A stretch of 64,000 bases of DNA from Anaerolineaceae bacterium (GCA_009772985.1 WOUS01000003.1:186001-250000); one strand, 5' to 3'. Numbered from the stretch's first letter, positions 25,819-34,999 are shown. Notes: generated by a model not told the origin, from the sequence alone. Numbers and translations are program-made.

Positions 25819-26835
25819 TTAGTAGTTCAATTTTTCGGCTTTGGCTTCCACGCGCTTGCGGAAGACCCAGTATGTCCAGCCGAAGTAGACCAGCACGATT
25901 GGCACGAAGATGGCCGCCACGATGGTCATGATCTTGAGCGTGTAGGGCGAGGAGGCCGCGTTGACGATGGTCAGGTTGAAGGCCGGGTCGAGGCTGGAGA
26001 TGAGGATGCGGGGATACAGCCCGGCGAAGACCATGATGGTCGCGAAGACGACGGTCAGCGAGCCGGCAACAAAGGCCCACTTGTCCTTGCCGGCGCGGGC
26101 AAGCCAGCCGGTGGCGAGCAGGGCTGCCGCCGCCAGCGCCGCCGGGATGAGGCCGTTGATGCCGGGTTTGGTCAGGATGTCGGTGGCGAAGAACGTCCAG
26201 ACGACGAAGGCCACGGTCAGGACGGTGGCAACGATCCAGGCCGCGAAGCCGACTTTGTCCGCGCGTTCAGCGATTTCCCTGGAGGCCTTCAGTTTCAGGA
26301 AGTTGGCCCCGTGCATGGTGAAGAGGGACACGAAGACCAGTCCGCCCAGGATGGCGTAGGGATTGAGCAGCGGGAACAGGCCGCCGTAGTAGTTCATGTC
26401 CGCTTCGATGGCAAAGCCGCGCATCAGGTTGCCCACGGTCACGCCCCACAGGAACGCCGGGAGCAGGCTGCCGGTGAAGATCGCCCAGTCCCAGAAGGTG
26501 CGCCAGGTCTTGTTTTCCACTTTACTGCGGAACTCGAAGCCGAGGCCGCGAAGAATGAGCGCCACCAGCATCAGGATCAGCGCCAGGTAGAAACCGCTGA
26601 ACAGGGTGGCATACACGTGCGGAAAGGAAGCGAACAGCGCGCCGCCCGCAGTGATCATCCAGACTTCATTGGCGTCCCAAACCGGGCCAATCGTATTGAT
26701 GACCACCCGGCGTTCGATATCTTTCTTGCCCAGGAAAGGCATCAGGATGCCAACGCCATAGTCGAAGCCTTCCAGGAAGAAGAACCCGATGAACAGAACT
26801 GTAACCAGAATGAACCAGACAGTATTGAGTATCAT
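25819..26835 (-). CDS. cydB: Cytochrome bd ubiquinol oxidase subunit II
   Basis: A 338-aa integral membrane protein with eight to nine helices. The N-terminal segment reads FFFLEGFDYGVGIL, followed by NTIGPVWDANEVWMI, the conserved CydB signature, and further on MHGANFLKLKASREIAERA. Together with CydA it forms the high-affinity, copper-free terminal oxidase reducing O2 at low concentration. It starts 12 bases after cydA with a strong AGGAGG site and ends before a rho-independent terminator. Confidence 0.96.
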   Translation of the reverse strand: MILNTVWFILVTVLFIGFFFLEGFDYGVGILMPFLGKKDIERRVVINTIGPVWDANEVWMITAGGALFASFPHVYATLFSGFYLALILMLVALILRGLGFEFRSKVENKTWRTFWDWAIFTGSLLPAFLWGVTVGNLMRGFAIEADMNYYGGLFPLLNPYAILGGLVFVSLFTMHGANFLKLKASREIAERADKVGFAAWIVATVLTVAFVVWTFFATDILTKPGINGLIPAALAAAALLATGWLARAGKDKWAFVAGSLTVVFATIMVFAGLYPRILISSLDPAFNLTIVNAASSPYTLKIMTIVAAIFVPIVLVYFGWTYWVFRKRVEAKAEKLNY

Positions 26836-26847
26836 CTCATCCTCCTC

Positions 26848-28215
26848 TTACCCGGCAGCCTTTTCGGCTTTCGGATCGGATGTGCCGTATTTGAACATCA
26901 ACCAGCCTGTAACGCCGACAGTCGCATTCATTAGCACGGTGAACACGATCAGCGAGAGCAGGACCGTGCCGCCGGTCAGGTTGGGGGAAACTGCATCCTC
27001 GACCTTTTGCAGTCCATAGACGATCCAGGGCTGGCGGGCTGTCTCGGTCAGGATCCAACCGGAGGTGCTGGCAATGTAAGGCAGGAATATCGCCGGGATC
27101 AGCGCCTTCAGGAACAGGGTGTTCTTCTGCAATAACTTTATCCTGGGGCGAAGGACTGCCAGGAAAGCCAGCAGGGCCATCAGCGTGCCGCTCCCTACCA
27201 TGATGCGGAACGACCAGAAGGAGAGCGCCACGGGCGGGATGTAGTTGGCGGAGCCATATTGATCCAAGTACATTGCATCCGCTTCACTCTGCAAGTCTTT
27301 CAACCCCCGCACCTCCCCCGTGAATTTGTTGTAGAGCAGGAAGGAAAGGGCTTTTGGAACGAGCAGTTCGAACGTATTGGTCTGCTGTGCTTCATCAATG
27401 CCGGCGATGACCCGGAAATCCGCCGGGTCTTCCGTCACCCAGACGGCTTCGGCTGCCGCGATCTTCATCGGCTGGTGCTTGCCCAGATACTTGCCGTGCA
27501 GGTCGCCAAGCAGTCCCACCATCACCGCGCCGATCAGGGCATAGACAGCCGCCCATTTGAAGGCGCGCTGGAAGAATTCCACATCATCTTTCTTGTTTTT
27601 CAGCAAGTGCCAGGCGCTGAACCCCAGCACGAGGAAGCCGGCCGTGGCAACGCCCGCCGACAGCACGTGGAAGTACTGGTACGGCAGGTTCGGGTTGGTC
27701 ACGATCGCCATGAAATCGGTCATCACGGCGCGGCCGTTCTCGATGGCATACCCGACCGGGTTCTGCATGAACGAGTTGGCGATGAGGATCCACAGGGCCG
27801 AGATGTTCGAGCCGATCGCCACCAGCCAGGCCGCCGCCAGGTGCATCTTCTTGGACAATTTGTCCCAGCCGAAGATCCAAACGCCGATGAACGTGGACTC
27901 CAGGTAGAAGGCCAGCAGGGCTTCAATCGCCAGCGGAGCGCCGAAGATGTCGCCCATGAAGCGCGCATACTCCGACCAGTTCAGGCCAAAGTGGAACTCC
28001 TGCACGATGCCGGTCACGACGCCCGCTGCATAGTTGATTACGAAAATTTTCCCCCAGAACTTTGCCAGACGCTTGTAGGTCTCGTTCCCGGTAGCCACGT
28101 AACGGCTTTCGAAGATCGCCACCAGGATCGAGAGTCCCAGCGTCAGCGGGACCAGGAAAAAGTGGTAGATCGTGGTAATAGCAAACTGCCAACGGGAAAG
28201 AATCATAGGGTCCAT
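26848..28215 (-). CDS. cydA: Cytochrome bd ubiquinol oxidase subunit I
   Basis: 455 aa. It carries the haem b595/b558/d ligands and the quinol site. His18 in RWQFAITTIYHFFLVPLTLG matches the N-terminal haem ligand region; WGKIFVINYAAGVVTGIVQEF and the quinol-binding motif TARQPW (family GRQPW) are present. Length and the compact Q loop fit the short-Q-loop class. AGGAGG lies eight bases before the ATG. It probably supports microaerobic respiration or O2 scavenging. A TATAAT hexamer at 28255-28260 may be part of its promoter. Confidence 0.96.
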   Translation of the reverse strand: MDPMILSRWQFAITTIYHFFLVPLTLGLSILVAIFESRYVATGNETYKRLAKFWGKIFVINYAAGVVTGIVQEFHFGLNWSEYARFMGDIFGAPLAIEALLAFYLESTFIGVWIFGWDKLSKKMHLAAAWLVAIGSNISALWILIANSFMQNPVGYAIENGRAVMTDFMAIVTNPNLPYQYFHVLSAGVATAGFLVLGFSAWHLLKNKKDDVEFFQRAFKWAAVYALIGAVMVGLLGDLHGKYLGKHQPMKIAAAEAVWVTEDPADFRVIAGIDEAQQTNTFELLVPKALSFLLYNKFTGEVRGLKDLQSEADAMYLDQYGSANYIPPVALSFWSFRIMVGSGTLMALLAFLAVLRPRIKLLQKNTLFLKALIPAIFLPYIASTSGWILTETARQPWIVYGLQKVEDAVSPNLTGGTVLLSLIVFTVLMNATVGVTGWLMFKYGTSDPKAEKAAG

Positions 28216-28260
28216 AACATTCGCCTCCTTGAAAGAAATGCAATAACTTTCGTAATTATA

Positions 28261-29991
28261 TCAAGACAACGCCATCGCACAGCCATCGGCGCGCGGATCG
28301 GAGCCGCCGGTGAGAATACCAGTTTCAGGATTACGCAGGATAACCTGCCCGCGCCCAAACAGCGCCCGCTCCCAGCCCGAAACCACCTGGACCGTGTGCC
28401 CGCGTCTCGTTAACTCGGCAATTGTCTCCGCCGGGAGTCCCTCCTCGAGCGACACCTCCCCCCTGGCTGTCCCGTCGCTGATGCAGAAGCGCGGCATGTC
28501 CAGCGCAGACTGCGGATCGAGGCCCTGCGAGAGAGCGAGGAATACTTGCAGGTGTCCCTGCGGCTGCATGAACCCGCCCATGACGCCGAAGGCAGAGAAT
28601 AGAGAATGGTGAATAGAGAACAGTTCGCCGTTTCCCTGCTCTCTGTTCTCTATTCTCTGATCTCTGGTAATCATCGCCGGGATAATCGTATGATACGGCC
28701 TTTTCCCCGGCGCGAGCGCGTTGGGATGTTCGGGATCGAGGCTGAAGTTGTGACCGCGGTTCTGGAGCGTGAAACCCCATCCTTTTGGCACGATGCCCGT
28801 CCCGAAGCCCATGTAGTTGCTGTTGATGAACGAGCAGGCATTGCCCCATTTGTCAACAACGCAAAAGTAGACCGTGTCCGAACCCGCCACCGGGGAGCCG
28901 CGCTGCTGGTTAATGGCGGCTTTCTTCGGGTCGAGAAGTTTGCGCCGCTCGGCGGCGTAGGATTTGGAGAGCAGCCACGCATACCCTTGCAAAGGTTCCG
29001 AACCTTCGCAAGGTTGATAATTTGGGTCAGCCACGTACCAGCGGGTATCGGCAAAGGCCAACCGCATCGCTTCAATCTCAAGATGCAATCGGTCAGCGGA
29101 TAGCGGATCGGGCGGCAGGTCGAACCCTTCGAGCAGGTTCAACGCGATGAGCGCGGCAATCCCCTGCCCGTTGGGCGGACATTCCCACAGCCGCAGTCCG
29201 CCGTAAGTGGTGGAGATGGGTTCGTCCCAGGTGGAGGTGTGCGCGGCCAGGTCGGCCGCCGTCATGCAGCCGCCCGCTTCCCGCAACGTGGACACAATCG
29301 CTTCGGCGATTTCGCCTTCGTAAAAAGCCTGTTTCCCGCCTTCGGCCACCTTCGCCAGCGTGCGCGCCAGGCCGGGGTTGCGGAAGATCTCGCCGGGATT
29401 CGGGCCGCGGCCGTCAATCGTCATTTCGACGCCGTTCATGGACTCTTTCAACTGCCGTTCCGCGCCGCGCCGCCAGAAATGGGACGTGACCGGCGCGACC
29501 GGGAAGCCCTCGTCCGCCAGGCGGATGGCCGGGGCCAGGATGGCGGACAGGTCGAGGGTCCCGTGCCGTGCGAGCAGGTCGCACCAGCCCGCGCACGCGC
29601 CGGGTACGGTGGCCGTGTAGGGATGATAGGGAGACAATTCTTGTAGGGGCGACCCTTGTGGTCGCCCCTGGGCAGGGACAAGCCCTGCCCCTACGGTTTT
29701 TTGAACCAGGTCCAGGGTCAACGCGGCGGGCGCACGCCCGGAGCCGTTGAGCGCGGACACCTGTCCCGCCGCCGCGTCGTAGAACAGGGCAAACATGTCC
29801 CCGCCGAGGCCGGTGGAGGTCGGTTCGGTGACGTTGAGCGCCGCGGCCGCCGCGACCGCCGCGTCGGCGGCATTGCCGCCTTTCGCCAGGATTTCCAGCC
29901 CGGCAGCGGTGGCCAGCGGCTGGGAGGAGGCAACCATCCCGCCGCGCCCGAAGACGGACGAACGGCGGGATGGGTAAATGGTTTCAGACAT
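28261..29991 (-). CDS. ggt: Gamma-glutamyltransferase
   Basis: A 576-aa Ntn-hydrolase precursor that cleaves itself to make the catalytic Thr. The processing site region is GSDTVYFCVVDKWGNACSF, and the N-terminal half carries GGNAADAAVAAAAALNVTEP with GLGGDMFALFYDA. The late glycine motif normally GTPGG is AFGVMGGFMQPQGH, as in the GGT-like branch acting on varied gamma-glutamyl or acyl amides. The start at 29991 follows GGAGG. There is no clear signal peptide. Two repeat elements are read in frame: VGAGLVPAQGRPQGSPLQ (29643-29694) and RIENREQGNGELFSIHHSL (28595-28667). Confidence 0.92.
   Translation of the reverse strand: MSETIYPSRRSSVFGRGGMVASSQPLATAAGLEILAKGGNAADAAVAAAAALNVTEPTSTGLGGDMFALFYDAAAGQVSALNGSGRAPAALTLDLVQKTVGAGLVPAQGRPQGSPLQELSPYHPYTATVPGACAGWCDLLARHGTLDLSAILAPAIRLADEGFPVAPVTSHFWRRGAERQLKESMNGVEMTIDGRGPNPGEIFRNPGLARTLAKVAEGGKQAFYEGEIAEAIVSTLREAGGCMTAADLAAHTSTWDEPISTTYGGLRLWECPPNGQGIAALIALNLLEGFDLPPDPLSADRLHLEIEAMRLAFADTRWYVADPNYQPCEGSEPLQGYAWLLSKSYAAERRKLLDPKKAAINQQRGSPVAGSDTVYFCVVDKWGNACSFINSNYMGFGTGIVPKGWGFTLQNRGHNFSLDPEHPNALAPGKRPYHTIIPAMITRDQRIENREQGNGELFSIHHSLFSAFGVMGGFMQPQGHLQVFLALSQGLDPQSALDMPRFCISDGTARGEVSLEEGLPAETIAELTRRGHTVQVVSGWERALFGRGQVILRNPETGILTGGSDPRADGCAMALS
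28595..28667. repeat. In-frame inverted heptamer pair in ggt
   Basis: Left arm GAGAATA/GAGAATG/GTGAATA/GAGAACA, right arm CTCTCTG/TTCTCTA/TTCTCTG/ATCTCTG. It is translated in frame, replacing a short loop just before the conserved AFGVMGG segment. Confidence 0.85.
29643..29694. repeat. GTAGGGGCGACC palindromic element in ggt
   Basis: Two adjoining hairpins, GGGGCGACC/GGTCGCCCC and GGGCAGGG/CCCTGCCC, bounded by GTAGGGGC and GCCCCTAC. It is translated in frame as VGAGLVPAQGRPQGSP. Elements of this wording are common in unrelated bacterial genomes in my recollection. Confidence 0.85.
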
Positions 29992-30001
29992 GGGGCCTCC
30001 G

Positions 30002-31285
30002 TTATTTTTTGGGCGGGAGGACAACGGGCAGGGTCGTGACCAGCACCTTGTCTATGCGGTTGCCGTCCATATCCATCACTTCGAAGCGCATGCCGCCCCA
30101 CTCGAACTGGTCGGCCGGTTTCGGGATGCGCCGCAGGTGGGTCATGATGAACCCGCCCAGGGTCTCGTATTCTTCCTCGTCGGGCAGGCGGCGCAGGTTG
30201 AAGAGTTCCTTGAACTCATCGTTGGGCAGCATCCCATCCAACAGCCAGGAACCGTCCTGGCGCTGGGTGGCCTGCGGCTCGCCCTCGAATTCGCCGACGA
30301 TCTCTTCGAGGATGTCGGCCAGGGTGATCAGTCCCTGCACCACGCCAAACTCGTCCACCACCAGCATCAGGTCGCGTTTGCTTTCGCGGAACATCTCCAG
30401 CGCGCGCGAACCGAAAGCCGTCTCCGGGATGTAGATGGGCGGGCGCGCCAGTTCTTGCAGGTCCTTGCCGTTTTTGATGTTTGCCAGCAGGACCTCTTTT
30501 GCCTTGACCACGCCAATGGGGTGATCGAGGCTGTCTTCCCCAACCGGGAAACGCGAGAAAGGACTCCCCGACATTTTCCCGCGGATCTCTTCCGGCGAGT
30601 CGTGGATATCCAGCCAGACGATCTCGTTGCGCGGCGTCATCAGGGCATTGATGCGCTGGTCGGAAAGCGAGAAGACGCCCTCCACCATATCCTGCTCGGT
30701 CTCTTCAAAAACGCCCGCCTGTGTGCCCTGGTCGAGGTGGACAAGCAATTCTTCCTCGGTCATGGGAATCTCGGCAGTATGTTTCACCCCGAACAGGCGC
30801 AGAATCAGGTCGGTGGACTTGCCCAGCAGCCAGACGAACGGCGTAAAAAGCCGCGAAACAAAAGACATCGGCCCGGCGATGGCAGAAGCGATGCCGTCTG
30901 CGTTCTGCAGGGCGAAGCGCTTTGGCACCAGTTCGCCCAGCACGATGGACAGGTAGGAGACTGTGATAACCACAATTGCCAGTCCGGCCGCCTCGCTGAA
31001 TGGAGCCAGGGCGGGGATCTCCGCGAAAAGATCGGCCACCATTGCGCCGCTGATGGCGCCGATGAGCACGTCTATCACCGTGATGCCAATCTGAATGGTG
31101 GAGAGAAAGCGATTGGGATTTTCAGCCAATTTAAGCGCCAGCCGCGCCCGTTTATCCCCTTCATTCAGGCGCTCCTGCAAGCGCGCCTTGCGCACCGACA
31201 GCATGGCCGTTTCCGACATGGCCAGTATTCCGTTGAAAACGATCAAGAGAAAGATGATCAGGATTTCGGTCAAGATTGGGTCCAT
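30002..31285 (-). CDS. CNNM/HlyC-CorC family membrane protein with CBS domains
   Basis: 427 aa. The DUF21 membrane domain occupies about 1-190 with several helices and the segment GIASAIAGPMSF. Two CBS domains follow (about 200-330; TPRNEIVWLDIHDSPEEIRG, VVDEFGVVQGLITLADILEEIVG), and a C-terminal CorC_HlyC domain ends it (DGSWLLDGMLPNDEF, GGFIMTHLRRIPK). The family is linked to Mg/Co/Na transport or tolerance. AGGAAG lies six bases before the ATG. It is 10 bases from ggt and downstream of selD in the same operon-like run. Confidence 0.92.
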   Translation of the reverse strand: MDPILTEILIIFLLIVFNGILAMSETAMLSVRKARLQERLNEGDKRARLALKLAENPNRFLSTIQIGITVIDVLIGAISGAMVADLFAEIPALAPFSEAAGLAIVVITVSYLSIVLGELVPKRFALQNADGIASAIAGPMSFVSRLFTPFVWLLGKSTDLILRLFGVKHTAEIPMTEEELLVHLDQGTQAGVFEETEQDMVEGVFSLSDQRINALMTPRNEIVWLDIHDSPEEIRGKMSGSPFSRFPVGEDSLDHPIGVVKAKEVLLANIKNGKDLQELARPPIYIPETAFGSRALEMFRESKRDLMLVVDEFGVVQGLITLADILEEIVGEFEGEPQATQRQDGSWLLDGMLPNDEFKELFNLRRLPDEEEYETLGGFIMTHLRRIPKPADQFEWGGMRFEVMDMDGNRIDKVLVTTLPVVLPPKK

Positions 31286-31319
31286 AACTTTCTTCCTGGC
31301 GGGTGAACAACCGCCGAGG

Positions 31320-31469
31320 TTATTCTTTCTTGAGCAACTTTTCGATTGACCTGGTTTTCCTGTAAATCATCACGAGCAGAACGATAATCGCTGCCGGGAA
31401 AACAAGGGCGAGTATGCTGACAAAAATGGACAACAACTGGAAACCCAAAAAACCAGAACCATCGATCAT
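31320..31469 (-). CDS. 49-aa single-helix membrane peptide
   Basis: Begins MIDGSGFLGFQLLSIF, then one long hydrophobic helix (FVSILALVFPAAIIVLLVMIY) and a basic cytosolic tail (RKTRSIEKLLKKE). A perfect AGGAGG lies six bases before the ATG, which makes translation likely. It is 12 bases after selD and 34 bases before the CNNM gene, so it is co-transcribed. Function unknown; its size suggests a regulator or small subunit of a membrane protein, perhaps the CNNM neighbour. Confidence 0.8.
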   Translation of the reverse strand: MIDGSGFLGFQLLSIFVSILALVFPAAIIVLLVMIYRKTRSIEKLLKKE

Positions 31470-31481
31470 AGCAAACCTCCT

Positions 31482-32546
31482 CTACTTGGTTACTTCAATT
31501 CCTTCGCCGTTTACCACTGCCCCGATGACCCACGCAGGCTGACCGATCTCCTGCGCCCGCTCCAGGAACGCGGCGGTTTCGGACCCGGGAACTGCCAGCA
31601 AAAGTCCGCCGCTGGTCTGCGGGTCGAACAGGAGCATCTGCTCCTCTTCCGGGACGGAGGCGGCGAAGCGGACGCGCGGCCCGAAATACAGGCGGTTGTC
31701 CGCCGCGCCGCCGGGGAAGGTCCACAGGTCGGCATATTTCCGGGCGCATGAGACGAAGGGGATTTTTGCCATCTCCAGCCGGAAGCCCACGCCCGAGGCC
31801 TCGGCCATCTCCATGCCGTGACCGAGCAGGCTGTAACCGGTCACGTCCGTGCCGCCGCGCAGGCCGAATTCCACAGCCAGCGCGCCGGCTTCGCGGTTGA
31901 GTTTCTTCATCCAGCCAACCACTTCTTCAACATCGGCAGGATCGGCTTTTTGTTGTTTCAGGGCAGTAGTGGTGACGCCAAAGCCGAGCGGTTTGGTCAG
32001 CACGAGAACGTCGCCAGCCTTCGCCCCGCCCTTTGACAGGTACTTTTCCGGGTGGACAAACCCGAGCGCTACCAGTCCATACTTCGGCTCTTTGTCCTGG
32101 ATGGTATGCCCGCCGGCGATGACCACGCCCGCTTCGCGGCATTTTTCCGCGCCGCCGCGCAGGATCTCGCCGCTGATTTCCGGCGGCAGGTCGGGCGGGA
32201 GGGCGGCCACGTTCAGGGCCAGGAACGGCTGGCCGCCCATCGCGTAAATGTCCGAAAGACTGTTGGCCGCGGCAACCTGGCCGTAGTCGTAGGCGTCGTC
32301 CACCACCGGGGTGAAGAAATCGGTGGTGACCACGAGCGCCCGCGCCGCATCCAGCCTCCAGACGGCGGCGTCGTCGGGATCGCCGAGACCGACCAGGAGG
32401 TCCGGAAAGGAGCGGGGGTCGAACAAGTTCTGAACCGGGCGCAGCACCTGCGCCAGCGTCTCCGCGTTGAGTTTCGACGCTCAGCCGGCGCAATTCGACA
32501 GGCTGGTCAGGCGGATCTGGCGCCCGGTCGGTTTTACAGCAGACAT
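31482..32546 (-). CDS. selD: Selenide, water dikinase with in-frame UGA (selenocysteine)
   Basis: SelD makes selenophosphate from selenide and ATP, the selenium donor for selenocysteine and selenouridine. The gene reads through an in-frame TGA (32481-32483) at codon 22 in LTSLSNCAG-U-ASKL, exactly where the catalytic Cys/Sec of SelD lies. The N-terminal 21 codons and the remaining 332 fit one SelD of 354 aa. Further motifs are DFFTPVVDDAYDYGQVAAANSLSDIYAMG and VVIAGGHTIQDKEPKYGL. The start ATG lies three bases after the SPFH stop, so translation is coupled. Confidence 0.93.
32455..32483 (-). promoter_or_regulatory. Selenocysteine UGA codon and possible SECIS hairpin of selD
   Basis: The UGA at 32481-32483 is followed at once by a stem AGCGTC/GACGCT, with a nested CTC/GAG stem topped by AACGCG. 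The apical loop starts about 12 bases after UGA, slightly short compared with the usual bacterial SECIS distance, so the assignment is tentative. Confidence 0.5.
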
Positions 32547-32549
32547 GGC

Positions 32550-33560
32550 TTACTCAGCGATCAACTCCGGCGGCAGGATGAACTGCGAACTGCCCGGCAG
32601 GATGATCACCTTCACGTTCGGAGCCAGTTTCAGGATGTACTGGTAGGTCAGCAAACCAGGGTTGTCTTTGAGCACCTGGGCGATGAGGTTCATCGCTTCG
32701 GCTTCCGCCGTAGCCTGGATGACGCGCGCTTCGGCGTCGCCCTTGGACTGGATGACGACCGCGTCGGCCACGCCCTGCGCCACCTGGCGGGCCTGCTCGG
32801 CTTCCTGTTTCTTCTGCTCGACGATGAACTCAGCCTGGAGCGCCAGTTGTTCGGCAATCTGTTTCTGTTCGACCGCCGCGGCATATTCATCGCTGAAGTG
32901 GATGTCACGCAGGACGAAATCCACCATGGTCAGGCTGTTTTCACCAAGTTTGGCGGTCAGTTCTGCGGTGACCTTTGCCTCCAATTCAATGCGCTTGGAA
33001 CTGACAATTTCCTCCACGCCATACTGCGAGGCCATGTCGCGGATGATGCCGCGCGCCAGCGGGCGCACCAGTTCATCCTGGTAGCGGCCCTGCCAGGTGA
33101 TATGCAGTTGGATGATGTTGGTCGGGTCAATGGCATAGATGACCGAGGCGTCAATGAATACTTCCTGGCCGTCTTTTGTGCGGGCGCGGATGGAATCGTC
33201 CCCGTACAGGTTGCCCTCGCTGGCAGACGCCGACATGGTGTAGGTCTGGCGCGAGATGGGATAGAGCGTGACCGTCTCGCCGGGAATGATCCAGTGCAGG
33301 CCGGGCCCGAGCGATTCGGTCCGGTAGCCCTGCGAATCGTAGGGCGAGATGACGATACCGCGCTCCTCCGGCTGGAGGAAAACCAGGCCGGCGCCAACCA
33401 ATGTCAGGACGATGGCGAACGCGACCAGAATGGACACCAGCACGGCCGCCCGTTTGACCGGGCGCGCCCGGGCCGCCCGCGCCACCACCAGGACGATGAC
33501 GCCAATCACCAGCAGCCAGGAAAGCGTGGCAATTCCTTTGACAACACTTGCAATATCCAT
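32550..33560 (-). CDS. SPFH/prohibitin-domain membrane protein
   Basis: 336 aa: two N-terminal membrane helices (about 12-30 and 40-62), then an SPFH domain (about 65-230; GLHWIIPGETVTLYPI, SVIYAIDP, RGIIRDMASQYGVEEI) and a coiled coil rich in Ala, Glu and Gln (QQKQIAEQLALQ-type, about 235-290). The C-terminus is hydrophobic. SPFH proteins form membrane scaffolds. AGGAG precedes the ATG. It is the first gene of the run SPFH-selD-small peptide-CNNM-ggt; why selD is coupled to it is unclear. Confidence 0.92.
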   Translation of the reverse strand: MDIASVVKGIATLSWLLVIGVIVLVVARAARARPVKRAAVLVSILVAFAIVLTLVGAGLVFLQPEERGIVISPYDSQGYRTESLGPGLHWIIPGETVTLYPISRQTYTMSASASEGNLYGDDSIRARTKDGQEVFIDASVIYAIDPTNIIQLHITWQGRYQDELVRPLARGIIRDMASQYGVEEIVSSKRIELEAKVTAELTAKLGENSLTMVDFVLRDIHFSDEYAAAVEQKQIAEQLALQAEFIVEQKKQEAEQARQVAQGVADAVVIQSKGDAEARVIQATAEAEAMNLIAQVLKDNPGLLTYQYILKLAPNVKVIILPGSSQFILPPELIAE

Positions 33561-33652
33561 GATCGTCTCCTTTATGAGATAAGCGGAAGTGAACGCCGGT
33601 ATTATACCGGATAGCCAAATTAAAAACGGCAGCGGATGCAGGGTATCAAGGG

Positions 33653-33790
33653 TGTTGTTAAAGTCGCGATGAAGTTTCTTTGCCGTGAAAAATCAGCCAC
33701 GAATTCCACGAATTGGCACGAAAATTTCGTGAAATTCGTGTTATTCGTGGCAAAAAAAGAAAGTAGCGAGAACCGGCTCGACTTTAACAA
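33653..33790. repeat. Nested imperfect palindrome between SPFH and secreted-protein genes
   Basis: The outer arms are GTTAAAGTCG (near 33657) and CGACTTTAAC (near 33778). The inner arms are CCACGAATTCCACGAATTGG (from 33697) and TTCGTGAAATTCGTGTTATT (from 33726), of period about 9. It fills most of the gap 33561-33841, which otherwise holds only a possible TATAAT at 33601-33606 for the SPFH gene. Confidence 0.75.
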
Positions 33791-33841
33791 AGCCCTGGCA
33801 GGGTATCCCTGACGTCCGCCCGCTGGTTCGTGGAAAGCGAT

Positions 33842-34807
33842 TTATCGCCAAACGCGGAAGGAGGTGGTGGCGCTGGTGGTTTTCCCGCCAAACGACATGG
33901 TGACGTAGACCGGGATCAGGCTGCCGGGCGGCAGTCCCTGGAGCGGGATGCCCGTCACGATGGCGATCCCGTTGGCGTCGGTCGTGACCGGGTAGACCAG
34001 GTCCGGGCTGCCGGGCAGGTCCACGGTCACGGTCCCGGTCGCGCCGCTCACCGGGGAAAAGGTCTGGTCCTGCACAACCACGTAGACTTTCTGCGTATCG
34101 TTCGGACCGGTCACTGCTTTCGCGACGAACGCCAGGGTGCGCAGGTCGAGGACGGTCTGCGGTTCGATGATCCCGTTGAACGGCGCCGCTTTGGTGATGC
34201 GGACGGGGTCTTCGCCCACTTTGTAGAAATAGATGCCGCCCAGGTCGGCCAGCACGATGTTCTGCCCGCGCGGCTGTTCGGGATGCCACTCGAGGCGCGC
34301 CCGCTCGAAGTGCTGGAGGATGCGCCCGTCGTCCTGGAACTCGAAGGCCGAGATGGGATTCCCGAACCGCTCCAGCCCGCCGTGGGCGTCGAAAAAGGCC
34401 AGGAACTCGTAGCAGACGGAATAGCCGGTGGCGAAGGTGCGGCAGGCGCCGGGGACGAAGTAATTCGCCGCCGGGGCGCCGGGTTTGTAGAGAAGCGACC
34501 CGAGCGCGGTCAACTGGACGCGCTGTCCGGCCGGCAGGCCAGGGCGCAGTTCGAGGCGGGCGCGCTGGAAATACTGCACGGTCACGCCGGCCGGGAAGTT
34601 GGTGACGAATGCTTCGGTAATGGGGAACCCGAACACGAGGGAGGCGTCTGGCACAGACTGGTAGAACGCCCAGAATTCCCCCGTCACGTTGTGGCCGGTC
34701 TCAGGGAAATACCGGCCGCCCTCCTGGACAGCGCGAACCGTTCCGCTCGTTGCCAAAAGCAGGGCGGCACAAATCATTACAGTTAGAATGCGGTGCGCTG
34801 ACTTCAC
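33842..34807 (-). CDS. Secreted protein with VFGFPITEAF-type repeats
   Basis: I favour the GTG at 34807, giving a 321-aa protein with a signal peptide (KSAHRILTVMICAALLLATSG, cleavage near VRA). The mature part has two or more repeats of about 55-60 residues built around FWAFYQSVPDASLVFGFPITEAF and FLAFFDAHGGLERFGNPISAFEF, each followed by a YFQRARLE / HFERARLE strand. A C-terminal Ig-like domain follows (VYVVVQDQTFSPVSGATGTV). Such repeats are common in exported Chloroflexi proteins in my recollection; function unknown, perhaps wall or glycan binding. Confidence 0.78.
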   Translation of the reverse strand: MKSAHRILTVMICAALLLATSGTVRAVQEGGRYFPETGHNVTGEFWAFYQSVPDASLVFGFPITEAFVTNFPAGVTVQYFQRARLELRPGLPAGQRVQLTALGSLLYKPGAPAANYFVPGACRTFATGYSVCYEFLAFFDAHGGLERFGNPISAFEFQDDGRILQHFERARLEWHPEQPRGQNIVLADLGGIYFYKVGEDPVRITKAAPFNGIIEPQTVLDLRTLAFVAKAVTGPNDTQKVYVVVQDQTFSPVSGATGTVTVDLPGSPDLVYPVTTDANGIAIVTGIPLQGLPPGSLIPVYVTMSFGGKTTSATTSFRVWR

Positions 34808-34855
34808 TATGAAGATTATACACAATTGCGGGGCGGGAAACAATACACCAAATTA

Positions 34856-34999
34856 ACCTTCGGACATGAATTCGGACAACCAGTTCTTTTGCCACGGATT
34901 ACGCGGATTTTCGCGGAGGAAGAAGAAAAAAATCCGTGTAATCCGCATAAATCCGCTGCAAAAATGTTTGCCAGATCATGTCCGAACTTAAGCCCGAAC
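34856..34999. repeat. Nested imperfect palindrome before the secreted-protein gene
   Basis: The outer arms are TTCGGACATGAATTCGGAC (34859 onwards) and CATGTCCGAACTTAAGCCCG (34977 onwards). The inner arms are CCACGGATTACGCGGATTTT (34892 onwards) and AATCCGTGTAATCCGC (34931 onwards). The architecture is the same as at 4393-4612 and 33653-33790. Confidence 0.75.
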
